A DNA stretch of 64,000 bases. Origin: Allopusillimonas sp008369125 (GTDB lineage Bacteria > Pseudomonadota > Gammaproteobacteria > Burkholderiales > Burkholderiaceae_B). This document shows positions 35,542 to 44,592 of this stretch, piece by piece. How positions within the stretch are numbered: the first letter of the stretch is position 1; each line of letters begins with the position of its first letter. The stretch is taken from positions 558,001-622,000 of the forward strand of contig NZ_VOAY01000002.1 in NCBI RefSeq assembly GCF_008369125.1. The letters run 5' to 3'. Both the position numbers and the translations under genes were made by a program. The notes beneath the pieces are model-generated. The model saw only the letters and a list, made by a program, of their open reading frames with translations. It did not search any database and had not been told where the DNA came from.

Positions 35542-37938
35542 ATGTCAAAAAAGCCAACCCCCGGCAAAGACACAGGCGCAAATCCGCAGGCAGCAGACAG
35601 CGCCTTCAAAAACACGGACAGTGGCCCCGCCCTGCCTCCCGACCCCTCCAACACCGACCCCGCAGTCAGCAAGGCGAGTGATACCGCCCGCATGGCAAAA
35701 GAAATGCCATACAACCCCACCAAACCCAATGAACACGGCCATGACAACGCGTTGTCGCCCGTACAGGGCGCTACGTCGCCAGCCACCCGTGAGGCACTGG
35801 CAAGCACGCTTTCCGAAGAAAACGAGACGTCAAAATATGGCAAAGCGGCAAAACCGGGCGTCAATGCGGCAGGCGGGTCGCTCAACCGCGTACGGGCAGA
35901 CTCTGCAGGGCAGACACTCACCACCAACCAGGGCGTGGCAGTCTCCGACAACCAGAACTCGCTCAAGGCCGGCTTACGTGGACCAGCGCTTCTGAAAGAC
36001 TTCATCCTGCGTGAAAAGCTGACCCATTTTGATCACGAGCGCATTCCAGAGCGAGTCGTTCACGCTCGCGGCTCAGGGGCGCATGGCTATTTTGAGTGTT
36101 ACGAGCCACTCACGCGCTATACCCGCGCATCGATTTTTGCCGAGAAGGGAAAAATTACACCCTTGTTTATTCGGATTTCAACCGTCGCCGGCGAACGAGG
36201 CTCAAAAGATACCGCACGTGATGTGCGAGGTTTTGCGATCAAGTTTTATACAGACGAAGGCAACTGGGATCTTGTCGGCAACAATATGCCGGTCTTTTTT
36301 ATACAAGATGCCATGAAGTTTCCGGATCTCGTCCATGCAGTAAAGCCTGAACCCCACCACGCCATGCCGCAAGCGGCATCAGCGCACGATACTTTCTGGG
36401 ATTTTGTGTCGCTGATGCCTGAGTCAACCCATATGCTGATGTGGCAAATGTCTGATCGTGCGATCCCGCGCAGTTTTCGCATGATGCAGGGGTTTGGCGT
36501 ACATACGTTCCGGTTTGTGAACGATGCGGGAGAATCGGTATTTGTGAAGTTTCACTGGAGCCCAAAACTAGGCACCCACTCTCTGGTCTGGGATGAAGCG
36601 GTCAAGATCTCCGGTGCTGACCCCGATTTTAACCGGCGCGACCTGTGGGAAGCCATTGACGCGGGCGAATACCCTGAATGGGAATTGGGCGTACAAATTT
36701 TTACCGAGGAAGACGCAGAAAAGTACAGCTTCGACGTGCTGGACGCCACCAAGCTTGTGCCTGAGGAGCTTGTGCCGGTAAAGCCTGTAGGTCGTATTGT
36801 GCTTAATCGCAACCCAGACAATTTCTTCGCAGAAACCGAACAAGTGGCCTTCTGTGCCGCGCATGTTGTACCGGGTATTGATTTCTCCAATGATCCGCTG
36901 TTGGCGGGGCGTATCCATTCATATATAGACACGCAGATCTCGCGGTTGGGTGGGCCAAACTTTCACGAATTACCCATTAATGCGCCGCTCGCCCCCGTAC
37001 ATAACAATCAGCGCGACGGCATGCACCGGCAAGCCATCCATCGCGGACGCGTCGCGTACGAACCCAACTCTCTGGGTGGCGGCTGTCCGTTTCAGGCCGG
37101 GACGGCGGGGTTTGTATCCTTTCCCGAGCCGGTAGAACAGGATGAAGTGCGCGGCAAGCCTGAACGATTTGCCGAGCATTTCAACCAGGCACGACTGTTT
37201 TATGAAAGCCAAGCTCCGTTCGAGCAACAGCATATCGCGGACGCCTTCCGCTTCGAACTTAGCAAGGTAACCGTTGCAGCCGTACGTGAGCGTGTAGTTT
37301 CCATGCTGCGCAATGCGTCGGAAGAGTTGGCCAGCAAGGTTGCCGACGGACTGGGAATGACCTTGCCCGATGCCATGCCCAAGGCGCTCGAAACACCTCC
37401 TTCTCCAGAGATAGAGCAATCACCTAGCCTGTCGCTTACTGCCCGGCCTGGCGACGGCGGCATACGTACGCGAAAAGTAGCCATCATGATTGCGCCGGGC
37501 AGCAATGGCACCGTGGCCTGGGAAATCGCCAAGTCCTTGCAGAATCAAGGCGCTGTCGTGCGATTTGTAGGCCCGCGTATCGGCCCGACTGCCACCGCAG
37601 AAGGTGAACACATTGATGCTGATGCCTCGTTGGAAAATCAGCCTGGCGTATTGTTTGACGGCCTGGTATTGCCAGACGGCGACGAAGCGATCAAAACACT
37701 TGCCAAGAACGACCTCGCGCGCGATTTCGTGCACGATCAATACCGTCACTGCAAAACGATACTTGCAATGGGTAGCGCCGCGACGCTGTTGGAGAAGGCG
37801 GGAATCGATCTGAACAGCAAGCACGACGCAGGCTTGCTCGTGATGGACGGTGACGCGGCCGCAGCGGCGAAACAATTTATGGAGGCACTGGCCAAGCACA
37901 GGCATTTCGAGCGGGAGGTAGCGCAAGCTAAGTTATAG
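35542..37938 (+). CDS. katE: Large-subunit catalase HPII with C-terminal DJ-1/PfpI-like domain
   Basis: The 798-residue protein is a clade-2 catalase of E. coli KatE type. An approximately 130-residue polar extension precedes the core. The catalytic His174 lies in RVVHARGSGAHG, the distal Asn in DLVGNNMPVFF, and the proximal tyrosine in GRIHSYIDTQ. From about residue 640 a DJ-1/PfpI-like domain starts (KVAIMIAPGSNGTVAWEIA). It splits hydrogen peroxide in the cytoplasm. The ATG follows AGGAGA. Regulation is probably stationary-phase or oxidative stress; no operator was seen. Confidence 0.96.
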   Translation: MSKKPTPGKDTGANPQAADSAFKNTDSGPALPPDPSNTDPAVSKASDTARMAKEMPYNPTKPNEHGHDNALSPVQGATSPATREALASTLSEENETSKYGKAAKPGVNAAGGSLNRVRADSAGQTLTTNQGVAVSDNQNSLKAGLRGPALLKDFILREKLTHFDHERIPERVVHARGSGAHGYFECYEPLTRYTRASIFAEKGKITPLFIRISTVAGERGSKDTARDVRGFAIKFYTDEGNWDLVGNNMPVFFIQDAMKFPDLVHAVKPEPHHAMPQAASAHDTFWDFVSLMPESTHMLMWQMSDRAIPRSFRMMQGFGVHTFRFVNDAGESVFVKFHWSPKLGTHSLVWDEAVKISGADPDFNRRDLWEAIDAGEYPEWELGVQIFTEEDAEKYSFDVLDATKLVPEELVPVKPVGRIVLNRNPDNFFAETEQVAFCAAHVVPGIDFSNDPLLAGRIHSYIDTQISRLGGPNFHELPINAPLAPVHNNQRDGMHRQAIHRGRVAYEPNSLGGGCPFQAGTAGFVSFPEPVEQDEVRGKPERFAEHFNQARLFYESQAPFEQQHIADAFRFELSKVTVAAVRERVVSMLRNASEELASKVADGLGMTLPDAMPKALETPPSPEIEQSPSLSLTARPGDGGIRTRKVAIMIAPGSNGTVAWEIAKSLQNQGAVVRFVGPRIGPTATAEGEHIDADASLENQPGVLFDGLVLPDGDEAIKTLAKNDLARDFVHDQYRHCKTILAMGSAATLLEKAGIDLNSKHDAGLLVMDGDAAAAAKQFMEALAKHRHFEREVAQAKL

Positions 37939-37983
37939 GCCCTTTAAAGGAAAGGCCAGGGGCGAGAGCCGGAGATGGCGGCC

Positions 37984-38018
37984 GGCGGTCGGCGGTCGGC
38001 GGTCGGCGGTCGGCGGTC
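37984..38018. repeat. Five perfect 7-bp tandem repeats (GGCGGTC)
   Basis: GGCGGTC occurs five times without change, 46 bases after the katE stop and 74 bases before the next start. The number of copies may vary by slippage. No role can be read. Confidence 0.95.
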
Positions 38019-38091
38019 AAAGGGTACACTCAAGTTGAAGGTGTGCCCTGCCGGCCGCCACGCATTCATGTCATCATTACAGAGAGGTTTC

Positions 38092-39114
38092 ATGGCTCAG
38101 CAACTATCCCGCCAGATCGTCCTCGCAGCCCGCCCCAAGGGCCGGCCGGAGCCTTCCGACTTTCGTCTTGAAGAAGTGACACTGCCCGAGATCAACGATG
38201 GCGAGCTTCTGCTTCAAGTGCAGTATCTATCACTTGACCCCTACATGCGTGGTCGCATGGATGATCGCAAATCGTATTCGCCGCCAACGCCCGTCGACGG
38301 TGTCATGGAAGGTGAAAGCATTGCGCGCGTGGTTTCTTCGCGCAATGACAGCTTTAAGGAAAACGACATCGTGCTTTCGCGATCGGGCTGGCGCAGCCAC
38401 ATGGTGTCTGATGGAAAGGGCCTAACCGTGCTTGATCAGCGCTTCAAACCAATAACGACAGCCCTTGGTGTCATGGGCATGCCCGGGTTTACCGCTTATG
38501 CTGGCCTGCGCAATATCGGCAAGCCCCAGGCTGGGGAAACCGTTGTCGTCGCCGCCGCCACCGGGCCCGTAGGTTCCATGGTTGGGCAGATCGCCAAAAT
38601 CAAGGGTGCGCGCGCGGTCGGCATCGCTGGCGGACCCGAAAAATGTGCCTTTCTGAAGGATGAGCTGGGTTTTGACGTAGCCATAGATCACAAGGCCCCA
38701 GACTTTGCCGAACAGCTTGCGCATGCCTGCCCTCACGGCATTGACGTGTATTACGAGAACGTCGGCGGCGCCGTGTGGCAGGCTGTGCTGCCCCTGCTCA
38801 ATGAGTTTGCCCGCGTGCCCGTTTGCGGGCTGATCGCGCAATACAACAGCGCTGATACTTCCGGCCCCGACCATCTGCCCGCCACCATGCGCCAAGTGCT
38901 ATCAAAAAGCCTGACCCTGCGTGGCTTTATCCAAAGAGAGTTTGTGGAGCAGCGGCCTTTATTTTTGGAAGAGGTCTCCACCTGGATTAGTGAAGGACGG
39001 GTACGCTTTAAAGAAGATATAGTTCAAGGGCTGGAAAACGCACCTGAAGCGTTTATGGGGCTGCTTGAAGGCAAGAATTTCGGCAAACTAATTGTAAAGC
39101 TTACTGACGATTAA
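38092..39114 (+). CDS. NADP-dependent medium-chain (MDR) oxidoreductase, LTB4-dehydrogenase/CurA-like
   Basis: The 340-residue protein starts at ATG 38092 behind GAGAGG; longer frames run into the 7-bp repeats. It matches the zinc-free MDR group of YncB/CurA and leukotriene B4 12-hydroxydehydrogenase: YLSLDPYMRGRM near residue 52, VVVAAATGPVGSMVGQIAKIKG (nucleotide-binding) near 150 and VYYENVGGAVW near 220. These enzymes reduce the C=C bond of enones. It stands alone. Confidence 0.92.
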   Translation: MAQQLSRQIVLAARPKGRPEPSDFRLEEVTLPEINDGELLLQVQYLSLDPYMRGRMDDRKSYSPPTPVDGVMEGESIARVVSSRNDSFKENDIVLSRSGWRSHMVSDGKGLTVLDQRFKPITTALGVMGMPGFTAYAGLRNIGKPQAGETVVVAAATGPVGSMVGQIAKIKGARAVGIAGGPEKCAFLKDELGFDVAIDHKAPDFAEQLAHACPHGIDVYYENVGGAVWQAVLPLLNEFARVPVCGLIAQYNSADTSGPDHLPATMRQVLSKSLTLRGFIQREFVEQRPLFLEEVSTWISEGRVRFKEDIVQGLENAPEAFMGLLEGKNFGKLIVKLTDD

Positions 39115-39175
39115 TCATCTTGGACCAAGAGCACAGCTAACCTAGCACCAAGATGAGCTCATCCAAATTGAACTC

Positions 39176-39194
39176 CCCCCTCAAAAAGAGGGGG
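39176..39194. terminator. Hairpin after the MDR oxidoreductase gene
   Basis: CCCCCTC-AAAAA-GAGGGGG at 39176-39194, 61 bases after the stop. There is no T-tract on either side, so terminator activity is only possible. Confidence 0.4.
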
Positions 39195-39363
39195 CGCATT
39201 ATCTTGGGGGCGGTTTTAACAGGCGACGAAAAACTGGACACGAAGTTAAGGTAACGTAAAAAGAGGTTCCGTTATGAAAAACGTGCCTATGATCGCCAGA
39301 TCAGATCAGCATTATTTCATTTAGCACGAGGCGGTAGTGCCAGTGCGGGGGGCCGCTTGCCAC

Positions 39364-40095
39364 TCACCCGCCGCGCCCCTCGTACCAGTCAATTGCTGTC
39401 AGGGCCAGCGCATCAATCGAATCACTTACAACAACGCTCAAATCAGCACGCTGGCCTAAAGGTAGGGCAAGCGGCAGCTCGGTACAGGCCAATACCACAG
39501 CCTCTGCGCCCTGGCTTTTGAGCACATTCACACCATCAACAACGGGGCCCAGAGCCTCATCAAAGCGATTTTCTTTCACCAATGCAATAGGATCGGCACA
39601 ATACTTTGCGTGCAAATCAGCATCCAGCACCAGACAGTCATAACCTAGCGCTTCAAGCTGACGCTGATACAGCCTGAGCTTCAGGGTGGTTTCGGTAGCC
39701 ATGATCCCTACCGGGCCCTTGTTCACGCCTTGCCGACGTAGATCGGCAACTACCGCGCCCACAATATGCAAAATAGGCACCCCTATGGCAGCCGCCATGT
39801 CGTCATACCAAAGATGGGCGGTATTACAGGGGATCACCATGGCTTTGGCCCCCGCCCGCTCAAGACAATGCAAGCCGTTAATCATCCAGGGTAAGGGATC
39901 AGGGCCACGTTTTGCATAGCCCTCAGGCCGCCCCGGTACGCGTGGGTCACTCCAGAGTATGGCAGGTATGTGTTCTTGTTCGGTAGACGCACGCTTTAAT
40001 GCAGTAAGCCGCGCCATAAATGTTGCACTCGCCATAGGCCCCATTCCACCCAGAACGCCAAGAAACCGCCCTTCGAACTGCTGCCCCGCCATCAT
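39364..40095 (-). CDS. Aspartate/glutamate racemase family protein
   Basis: The 243-residue protein has both catalytic-cysteine blocks: MVIPCNTAHLWYDDM near residue 85 and VVLACTELPLAL near 200, with an N-terminal GVLGGMGPMASATFM. These enzymes interconvert L- and D-aspartate or glutamate without cofactor. It lies 250 bases beyond the glutamate ABC operon on the same strand, a functional match, though repeats and a gap separate them. Confidence 0.92.
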   Translation of the reverse strand: MMAGQQFEGRFLGVLGGMGPMASATFMARLTALKRASTEQEHIPAILWSDPRVPGRPEGYAKRGPDPLPWMINGLHCLERAGAKAMVIPCNTAHLWYDDMAAAIGVPILHIVGAVVADLRRQGVNKGPVGIMATETTLKLRLYQRQLEALGYDCLVLDADLHAKYCADPIALVKENRFDEALGPVVDGVNVLKSQGAEAVVLACTELPLALPLGQRADLSVVVSDSIDALALTAIDWYEGRGG

Positions 40096-40241
40096 TTACG
40101 CTCCATAAAGATTAGCTCACGTGCTAGACAAAACGCCGCCCCTTCCGGCGCGGCTGCCACTTGAATACACACTGCCCATACAGCTTTGAACGGGTGATGT
40201 TCTGAAGTCCATGCAGCCGCTCAAACTCCCTGCAGAAATAT

Positions 40242-40380
40242 CTTGGGAAAAAAGGCCATACGCTGATTGTGGCTGCATTCAGGAAAGAAACATCTTGCAG
40301 GCTCGGTGGAGAAGTAACCTGGTGAAAAGCAGACAGCCGGCTTAGTGTGGAAGTATCTTGGAAAGAAACAGCTGCGCGCG
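40242..40380 (-). repeat. 39-bp degenerate tandem repeats from the 3' end of gltL
   Basis: Elements like GGAAAGAAACA recur at 40359, 40320 and 40281 (39-base steps), with a fourth, weaker copy near 40244. The copy at 40359 codes for the last residues of GltL. The others lie past its stop and translate, in an open minus-strand frame, to a drifting 13-residue unit such as CFFPRYFHTKPAV. Confidence 0.65.
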
Positions 40381-41076
40381 CTCTGATCTTTCTTCAAGTT
40401 GCCCGAAAAACGCGTCTTTACTGCAGTCTTCAACAATTTTGCCAACGTCCATGAAAATGACGCGATCAGCCACTTTGCGGGCAAAGCCCATTTCGTGCGT
40501 CACCACCATCATGGTCATGCCCTCACTGGCCAGATCTACCATTACATCGAGCACCTCGGTAACCATTTCAGGGTCCAACGCTGATGTGGGTTCATCAAAA
40601 AGCATGGCGACGGGGTCCATGGCCAGCGCCCGCGCAATGGCAACCCGCTGTTGCTGCCCACCCGAAAGCTGGCCGGGGAATTTGTCACGGTGGGCTGCAA
40701 GCCCTACACGCGCGAGCAGTGTTTCGGCGCGGCTGCCGGCTTCCTGAGCACTGCGCCCCAGCACCTTCTGCTGTGCGATAGACAGGTTTTTCATGACGCT
40801 AAGATGCGGAAACAGTTCAAAGCTTTGAAACACCATGCCTATGCTGGCGCGAAGCTTGGGCAGATTGGTGGTTTTGGCGCCCACCGACACGCCGTCAACC
40901 AGGATCTCTCCCTTTTGAAACGGCTCCAAACCATTAACGGTTTTGATCAAGGTAGATTTGCCCGAACCTGAGGGGCCGCACACCACCACCACTTCACCAT
41001 CGGCGACCTGGGTGCTGCAGCCATCAAGCACCTGGGTGTGCCCATACCACTTGCTGACATCCTTGATTTCAATCAT
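40342..41076 (-). CDS. gltL: Glutamate/aspartate ABC transporter ATPase
   Basis: The 244-residue ATPase has Walker A GPSGSGKST (34-42), the family block MVFQSFELFPHLSV, signature LSGGQQQR and Walker B MLFDEPTSALDPE, as in GltL/GlnQ. It is the last gene of the dcyD-gltIJKL unit. Its 3' end is part of a repeat tract. Confidence 0.94.
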   Translation of the reverse strand: MIEIKDVSKWYGHTQVLDGCSTQVADGEVVVVCGPSGSGKSTLIKTVNGLEPFQKGEILVDGVSVGAKTTNLPKLRASIGMVFQSFELFPHLSVMKNLSIAQQKVLGRSAQEAGSRAETLLARVGLAAHRDKFPGQLSGGQQQRVAIARALAMDPVAMLFDEPTSALDPEMVTEVLDVMVDLASEGMTMMVVTHEMGFARKVADRVIFMDVGKIVEDCSKDAFFGQLEERSERAQLFLSKILPH

Positions 41077-41100
41077 TTAGTCTCCTGCATAAGCGGTCGT

Positions 41101-41790
41101 TCATGTCACGATGGCGGTGCGTCGGCGCAGGTAGCGCACCAGCAAGGATGCCGCATAGCTCATAATAAAATACACGACCGCGACAAACATATACATTTCA
41201 ATCAGCCTGCCGTCTCTCTGCGCCACCTTCACGGCGGCACCCAGAAAATCGGTTAGCGAAAGCACATAGACCAGCGAAGTATCCTGAAACAGCACGATAA
41301 CCTGCGTCAACAGAACAGGCGTCATATTGCGGAAGGCCTGCGGAAGCACGACGTGGAGCATGACCTGCCAGTAGGTAAAGCCCAACGCATACCCGGCAGC
41401 CACTTGGCCTCGCGGCACAGACTGTATGCCTGCACGCATAATTTCACAAAAATAGGCAGCCTCAAATAACGTAAAAGTGATCAGTGCAGAGGTAAAGCCA
41501 CCCACAGAAACAGGTCGGTCAGCACCCGTTAACCAGGCACCTATATACGGCATCAAAAAATAAAACCAGAAAATCACCAGGATCAGAGGTAGCGCGCGCA
41601 ACAGGTTTACATAGACCGCCGCCAGGGTGGAAAACGGCTTGACGGCTGCCACGCGACACAAAGCCAATAAGGTGCCCAGAAACAGCCCGCCCATGGTCGA
41701 CAAGAAGGTCAGTTTCAACGTAAAGGTCATGCCATCGCGAAACAGATACACCCATGATCGCTGTATGACGTCAAAATCAAATTCACTCAT
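41101..41790 (-). CDS. gltK: Glutamate/aspartate ABC transporter permease
   Basis: The 229-residue inner-membrane protein is a His/Glu-type amino-acid permease with LLRALPLILVIFWFYFLMP near residue 65 and the EAA loop VPRGQVAAGYALGFTYWQVM near 125. It overlaps the other permease gene by 4 bases. It forms a heterodimeric channel with GltJ. Confidence 0.93.
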   Translation of the reverse strand: MSEFDFDVIQRSWVYLFRDGMTFTLKLTFLSTMGGLFLGTLLALCRVAAVKPFSTLAAVYVNLLRALPLILVIFWFYFLMPYIGAWLTGADRPVSVGGFTSALITFTLFEAAYFCEIMRAGIQSVPRGQVAAGYALGFTYWQVMLHVVLPQAFRNMTPVLLTQVIVLFQDTSLVYVLSLTDFLGAAVKVAQRDGRLIEMYMFVAVVYFIMSYAASLLVRYLRRRTAIVT

Positions 41791-42545
41791 GGCGGCCCCG
41801 CAGTAATTGTGACCGCTGGGCCCATGAACCCTGGCACGGCAAGGCGTCGCTCTATCAATGACATGCCATACACGACAACAAGATTGAGCACCAGGTAAAA
41901 CAAGGTCGCCACGGCGAACGTCTCAAACACCTGAAAGCTGAACTCTTGCACGGAACGGGCCGCCCCTACCAGTTCAAACAAGCCTATCGTAAAGGCCACA
42001 GATGTGTTCTTAATGAGATTGAGCATCTCGGACGACAGCGGCGGCAAAATGACGCGGAATGCCGTCGGCAGCAAGATGTGCCAGTAAACTTCCCATGGTT
42101 TGAGCCCCAATGCCGTGCCCGCCATACGCTGGCCAGGCGGCAAAGATTCTATGCCCGCCCTGACCTGCTCGGCCACCCGAGAAGAGGTGTAAAAGCCCAG
42201 GCACAACACCGCAGGTATAAAAATACCCCATGGAGGCGGGATCTGCTTGATGGCATTACCCAACTCCAGGGGCACCAGTTCCGGCATGACGAAATACCAC
42301 AAAAACATCTGTACCAGCAGCGGCACATTGCGAAATATCTCAACATAGGCTGTTCCCACAGCGCGCAGCCACGCAATACGCGTGGTGCGCGCCACGCCTA
42401 CCAGCGTGCCCATGCTTAAAGCCAGAGCCCACGACAGAATCGCTGTACCTATTGTCCAGGCCAGCCCACCCAGGAGGCTTTCAAGATAAGTTCCGCCTCC
42501 GGGCGCTGTCTCCAGCAAAACATGCCAGTTCCAGTTGTAGTTCAT
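41787..42545 (-). CDS. gltJ: Glutamate/aspartate ABC transporter permease
   Basis: The 252-residue permease has the GltJ-type N-terminus with NWHVLLETAPGGGTYLESLL, EIFRNVPLLVQMFLWYFVMPE near residue 90, and an EAA loop LPPGQRMAGTALGLKPWEVY. AAGGCGC precedes the ATG, 18 bases after gltI. Confidence 0.94.
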   Translation of the reverse strand: MNYNWNWHVLLETAPGGGTYLESLLGGLAWTIGTAILSWALALSMGTLVGVARTTRIAWLRAVGTAYVEIFRNVPLLVQMFLWYFVMPELVPLELGNAIKQIPPPWGIFIPAVLCLGFYTSSRVAEQVRAGIESLPPGQRMAGTALGLKPWEVYWHILLPTAFRVILPPLSSEMLNLIKNTSVAFTIGLFELVGAARSVQEFSFQVFETFAVATLFYLVLNLVVVYGMSLIERRLAVPGFMGPAVTITAGPP

Positions 42546-42563
42546 GCGCCTTCCTGCAACGCG

Positions 42564-43463
42564 CTAGCGATAGACTTCTGGATCAGGCGAGTCAGTGGGG
42601 GTGGCAATCGCCTTCTTGAGCTGATCGCTCATTGGCCAGTTCAGGTTGACGTTCTTGGGTGGTACAGGCGACTCAAACCATTTTTTGTACAAGGCATCAA
42701 GCTGACCATCTTTCATCATGCCAATTATGGTGTCGTCGACCACCTTCTTGAAATCTGGGTCACCCTTGGGTTCCATGATGGCGTAAGGCTCGATGGTATA
42801 AGCGTCTTTGCTAATTACCCAGGCCGCTGGATCATGTGAGGTGGCAACCAGCCCGGCCAGCAGGATGTCGTCCATGAAGAACGCTGCAGCACGGCCACTG
42901 TTTACCGTTAGCAAGGCCTCGGCGTGATCTTTGGCGGGAATAATATTCATGCCCAGCTTCTCTTTGTCGTTGGCATCTGTGACCCAGCGAATATTGCTGG
43001 TGCCGGCCGTCGAGACGACAGTCTTGCCCTTGAGATCATTAAGATTCTTCAGGTCAGAAGATTTCTTGGAAACAAAGCGGGTTGCCGTCACAAATGTGGT
43101 CGGGGCAAATGCCACCTGTGCCTGTCGCTCTTTGGTGTTGGTAGAAGAGCCACAGTTAAGGTCAACCGTGCCATTGGCCAGTAAGGGAATACGCGTGGAC
43201 GAGGTTACTGGTACGAGCTTAACCTTTATGTCTTTCATGCCCAGTTTCTTCTCAACTGCCTGTACGATTTCATGGCAGATATCCATGGAATACCCGATGG
43301 GCTTCTGGTTGTCATCCAGGTAAGAAAAAGGAATAGAAGAGTCGCGGTGCCCTAATGAGATTTCACCGGTCGACTTTATTTTGTCCAGACGGCCATCTGC
43401 CCACGTGGGTGCCGAGGCAACGACCGCGACAGTCGTAAATAGTGCAATGGTGGATTTTTTCAT
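42564..43463 (-). CDS. gltI: Glutamate/aspartate ABC transporter binding protein
   Basis: The 299-residue periplasmic protein has a signal peptide ending PTWA and closely follows E. coli GltI: GHRDSSIPFSYLDDNQKPIGY near residue 38, TSSTRIPLLANGTVDLNCGS near 87 and PPKNVNLNWPMS near the end. GltI binds glutamate and aspartate. It lies between the D-cysteine desulfhydrase gene (17 bases) and gltJ, so the ligand might in fact be another acidic or sulfur-bearing amino acid. Confidence 0.92.
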   Translation of the reverse strand: MKKSTIALFTTVAVVASAPTWADGRLDKIKSTGEISLGHRDSSIPFSYLDDNQKPIGYSMDICHEIVQAVEKKLGMKDIKVKLVPVTSSTRIPLLANGTVDLNCGSSTNTKERQAQVAFAPTTFVTATRFVSKKSSDLKNLNDLKGKTVVSTAGTSNIRWVTDANDKEKLGMNIIPAKDHAEALLTVNSGRAAAFFMDDILLAGLVATSHDPAAWVISKDAYTIEPYAIMEPKGDPDFKKVVDDTIIGMMKDGQLDALYKKWFESPVPPKNVNLNWPMSDQLKKAIATPTDSPDPEVYR

Positions 43464-43480
43464 GAATTTGTCTCCTGTCT

Positions 43481-44479
43481 TTAGAAAATCTCTCGGTAGC
43501 CATACAGGCCAACGGAACCGCCGGTATGTATGAAGACCACGTTTTCATCTTTTTTGAAATGCCCTGCACGGATCAACCCTATCAGACCCGCCATGCCTTT
43601 TCCGGAATACACCGGATCAAGCAATATCCCTTCTAGCTGGGCCGTAAGCCGCAGCGCCTCGATCATGGATTCAGTGGGTATGCCGTAGCCGTCTCCCACA
43701 TAATCAGAGTTGGCCACCACATCGGCCCGCTCTACTGCACTGGCTGGTAACCCCATGTAGTCTGCCGTGGCCCGCACCAGCTTCCAGACATTTTCCTCCT
43801 GTTTATCTTTAGGCGCGCGCACGCTAACGCCATAAACCGGCACACCGCTGTTGCTGCCACGAAAGCCTACAACCAGGCCAGCCTGCGTGCCTGTACTGCC
43901 GGTAGCATGAACAACATGATCCATGCGTAACCCAGTCTCATAGGCTTGTTGCAGCAATTCATGCGCACAGGCTACATAACCGAGCGCGCCAACGGGGTTG
44001 GAGCCCCCTCCTGGAATGATGTAAGGCTTTTTGCCGTCATCACGCAGGGCTTGCGCCAGCTTTTCCATTTCAGCAGCCATGTCTGTACCGGCCGGCAACT
44101 TGGCGACAATCTCACCCCCCAGCAGTTGATCGAGCAGCACATTGCCAGACCACTCATATTCATCAGTGGCATGTGGCACACGCTGTTCAAGAAGAATTTT
44201 GGCCTGCATGCCTACATACGCGGCAGCCGCAACCGTTTGTCTGGCATGGTTAGACTGCACCGCCCCCTGTGTGATCAGCGTATCGGCGCCCTGAGCAAGC
44301 GCCTCAGCCACCAGAAACTCCAGCTTGCGGGTTTTGTTGCCACCCGTCGCGAGGCCAGTGCAATCATCACGTTTGATAAACAGGTTGGGGCCACCAAGAT
44401 GGGCACTAAGACGAGGCATGGGCTCTAATGGCGTAGGAAAATGGCCCAGACGTACACGAGGAAAGGCTGCAAACTGCAT
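43481..44479 (-). CDS. dcyD: D-cysteine desulfhydrase/ACC-deaminase family PLP enzyme
   Basis: The 332-residue PLP protein has the family lysine Lys49 in TGGNKTRKLEF, the block QSNHARQTVAAAA near residue 78 and phosphate-binding HATGSTGTQAGL near 190. D-cysteine desulfhydrase releases sulfide, ammonia and pyruvate; the related ACC deaminase differs in a few active-site residues that I did not resolve. It is the first gene of the gltIJKL operon and is divergent from a LysR gene, recalling the enteric link of dcyD with cystine uptake. Confidence 0.85.
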   Translation of the reverse strand: MQFAAFPRVRLGHFPTPLEPMPRLSAHLGGPNLFIKRDDCTGLATGGNKTRKLEFLVAEALAQGADTLITQGAVQSNHARQTVAAAAYVGMQAKILLEQRVPHATDEYEWSGNVLLDQLLGGEIVAKLPAGTDMAAEMEKLAQALRDDGKKPYIIPGGGSNPVGALGYVACAHELLQQAYETGLRMDHVVHATGSTGTQAGLVVGFRGSNSGVPVYGVSVRAPKDKQEENVWKLVRATADYMGLPASAVERADVVANSDYVGDGYGIPTESMIEALRLTAQLEGILLDPVYSGKGMAGLIGLIRAGHFKKDENVVFIHTGGSVGLYGYREIF

Positions 44480-44495
44480 GGCACAAGCTCCTGAT

Positions 44496-44515
44496 CGATA
44501 AGTGTTTTTTTATCG
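44496..44515. promoter_or_regulatory. LysR-type operator candidate between dcyD and its regulator
   Basis: CGATAA-N8-TTATCG at 44496-44515 is a perfect dyad with the T-N11-A spacing class of LysR sites, 17 bases from the dcyD start in a 113-base divergent gap. Confidence 0.55.
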
Positions 44516-44592
44516 TACTCACACACACAGGCTTTGCCCAATACTATATTCTTGGAGGCTCATGCTTTTTTTGCATAACGCTGGAGACAACA

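Noticed and set aside
40242..40380. CRISPR-like array downstream of gltL
   Set aside because: The units are adjacent and degenerate with no unique spacers, and one copy is coding; no cas genes are near.
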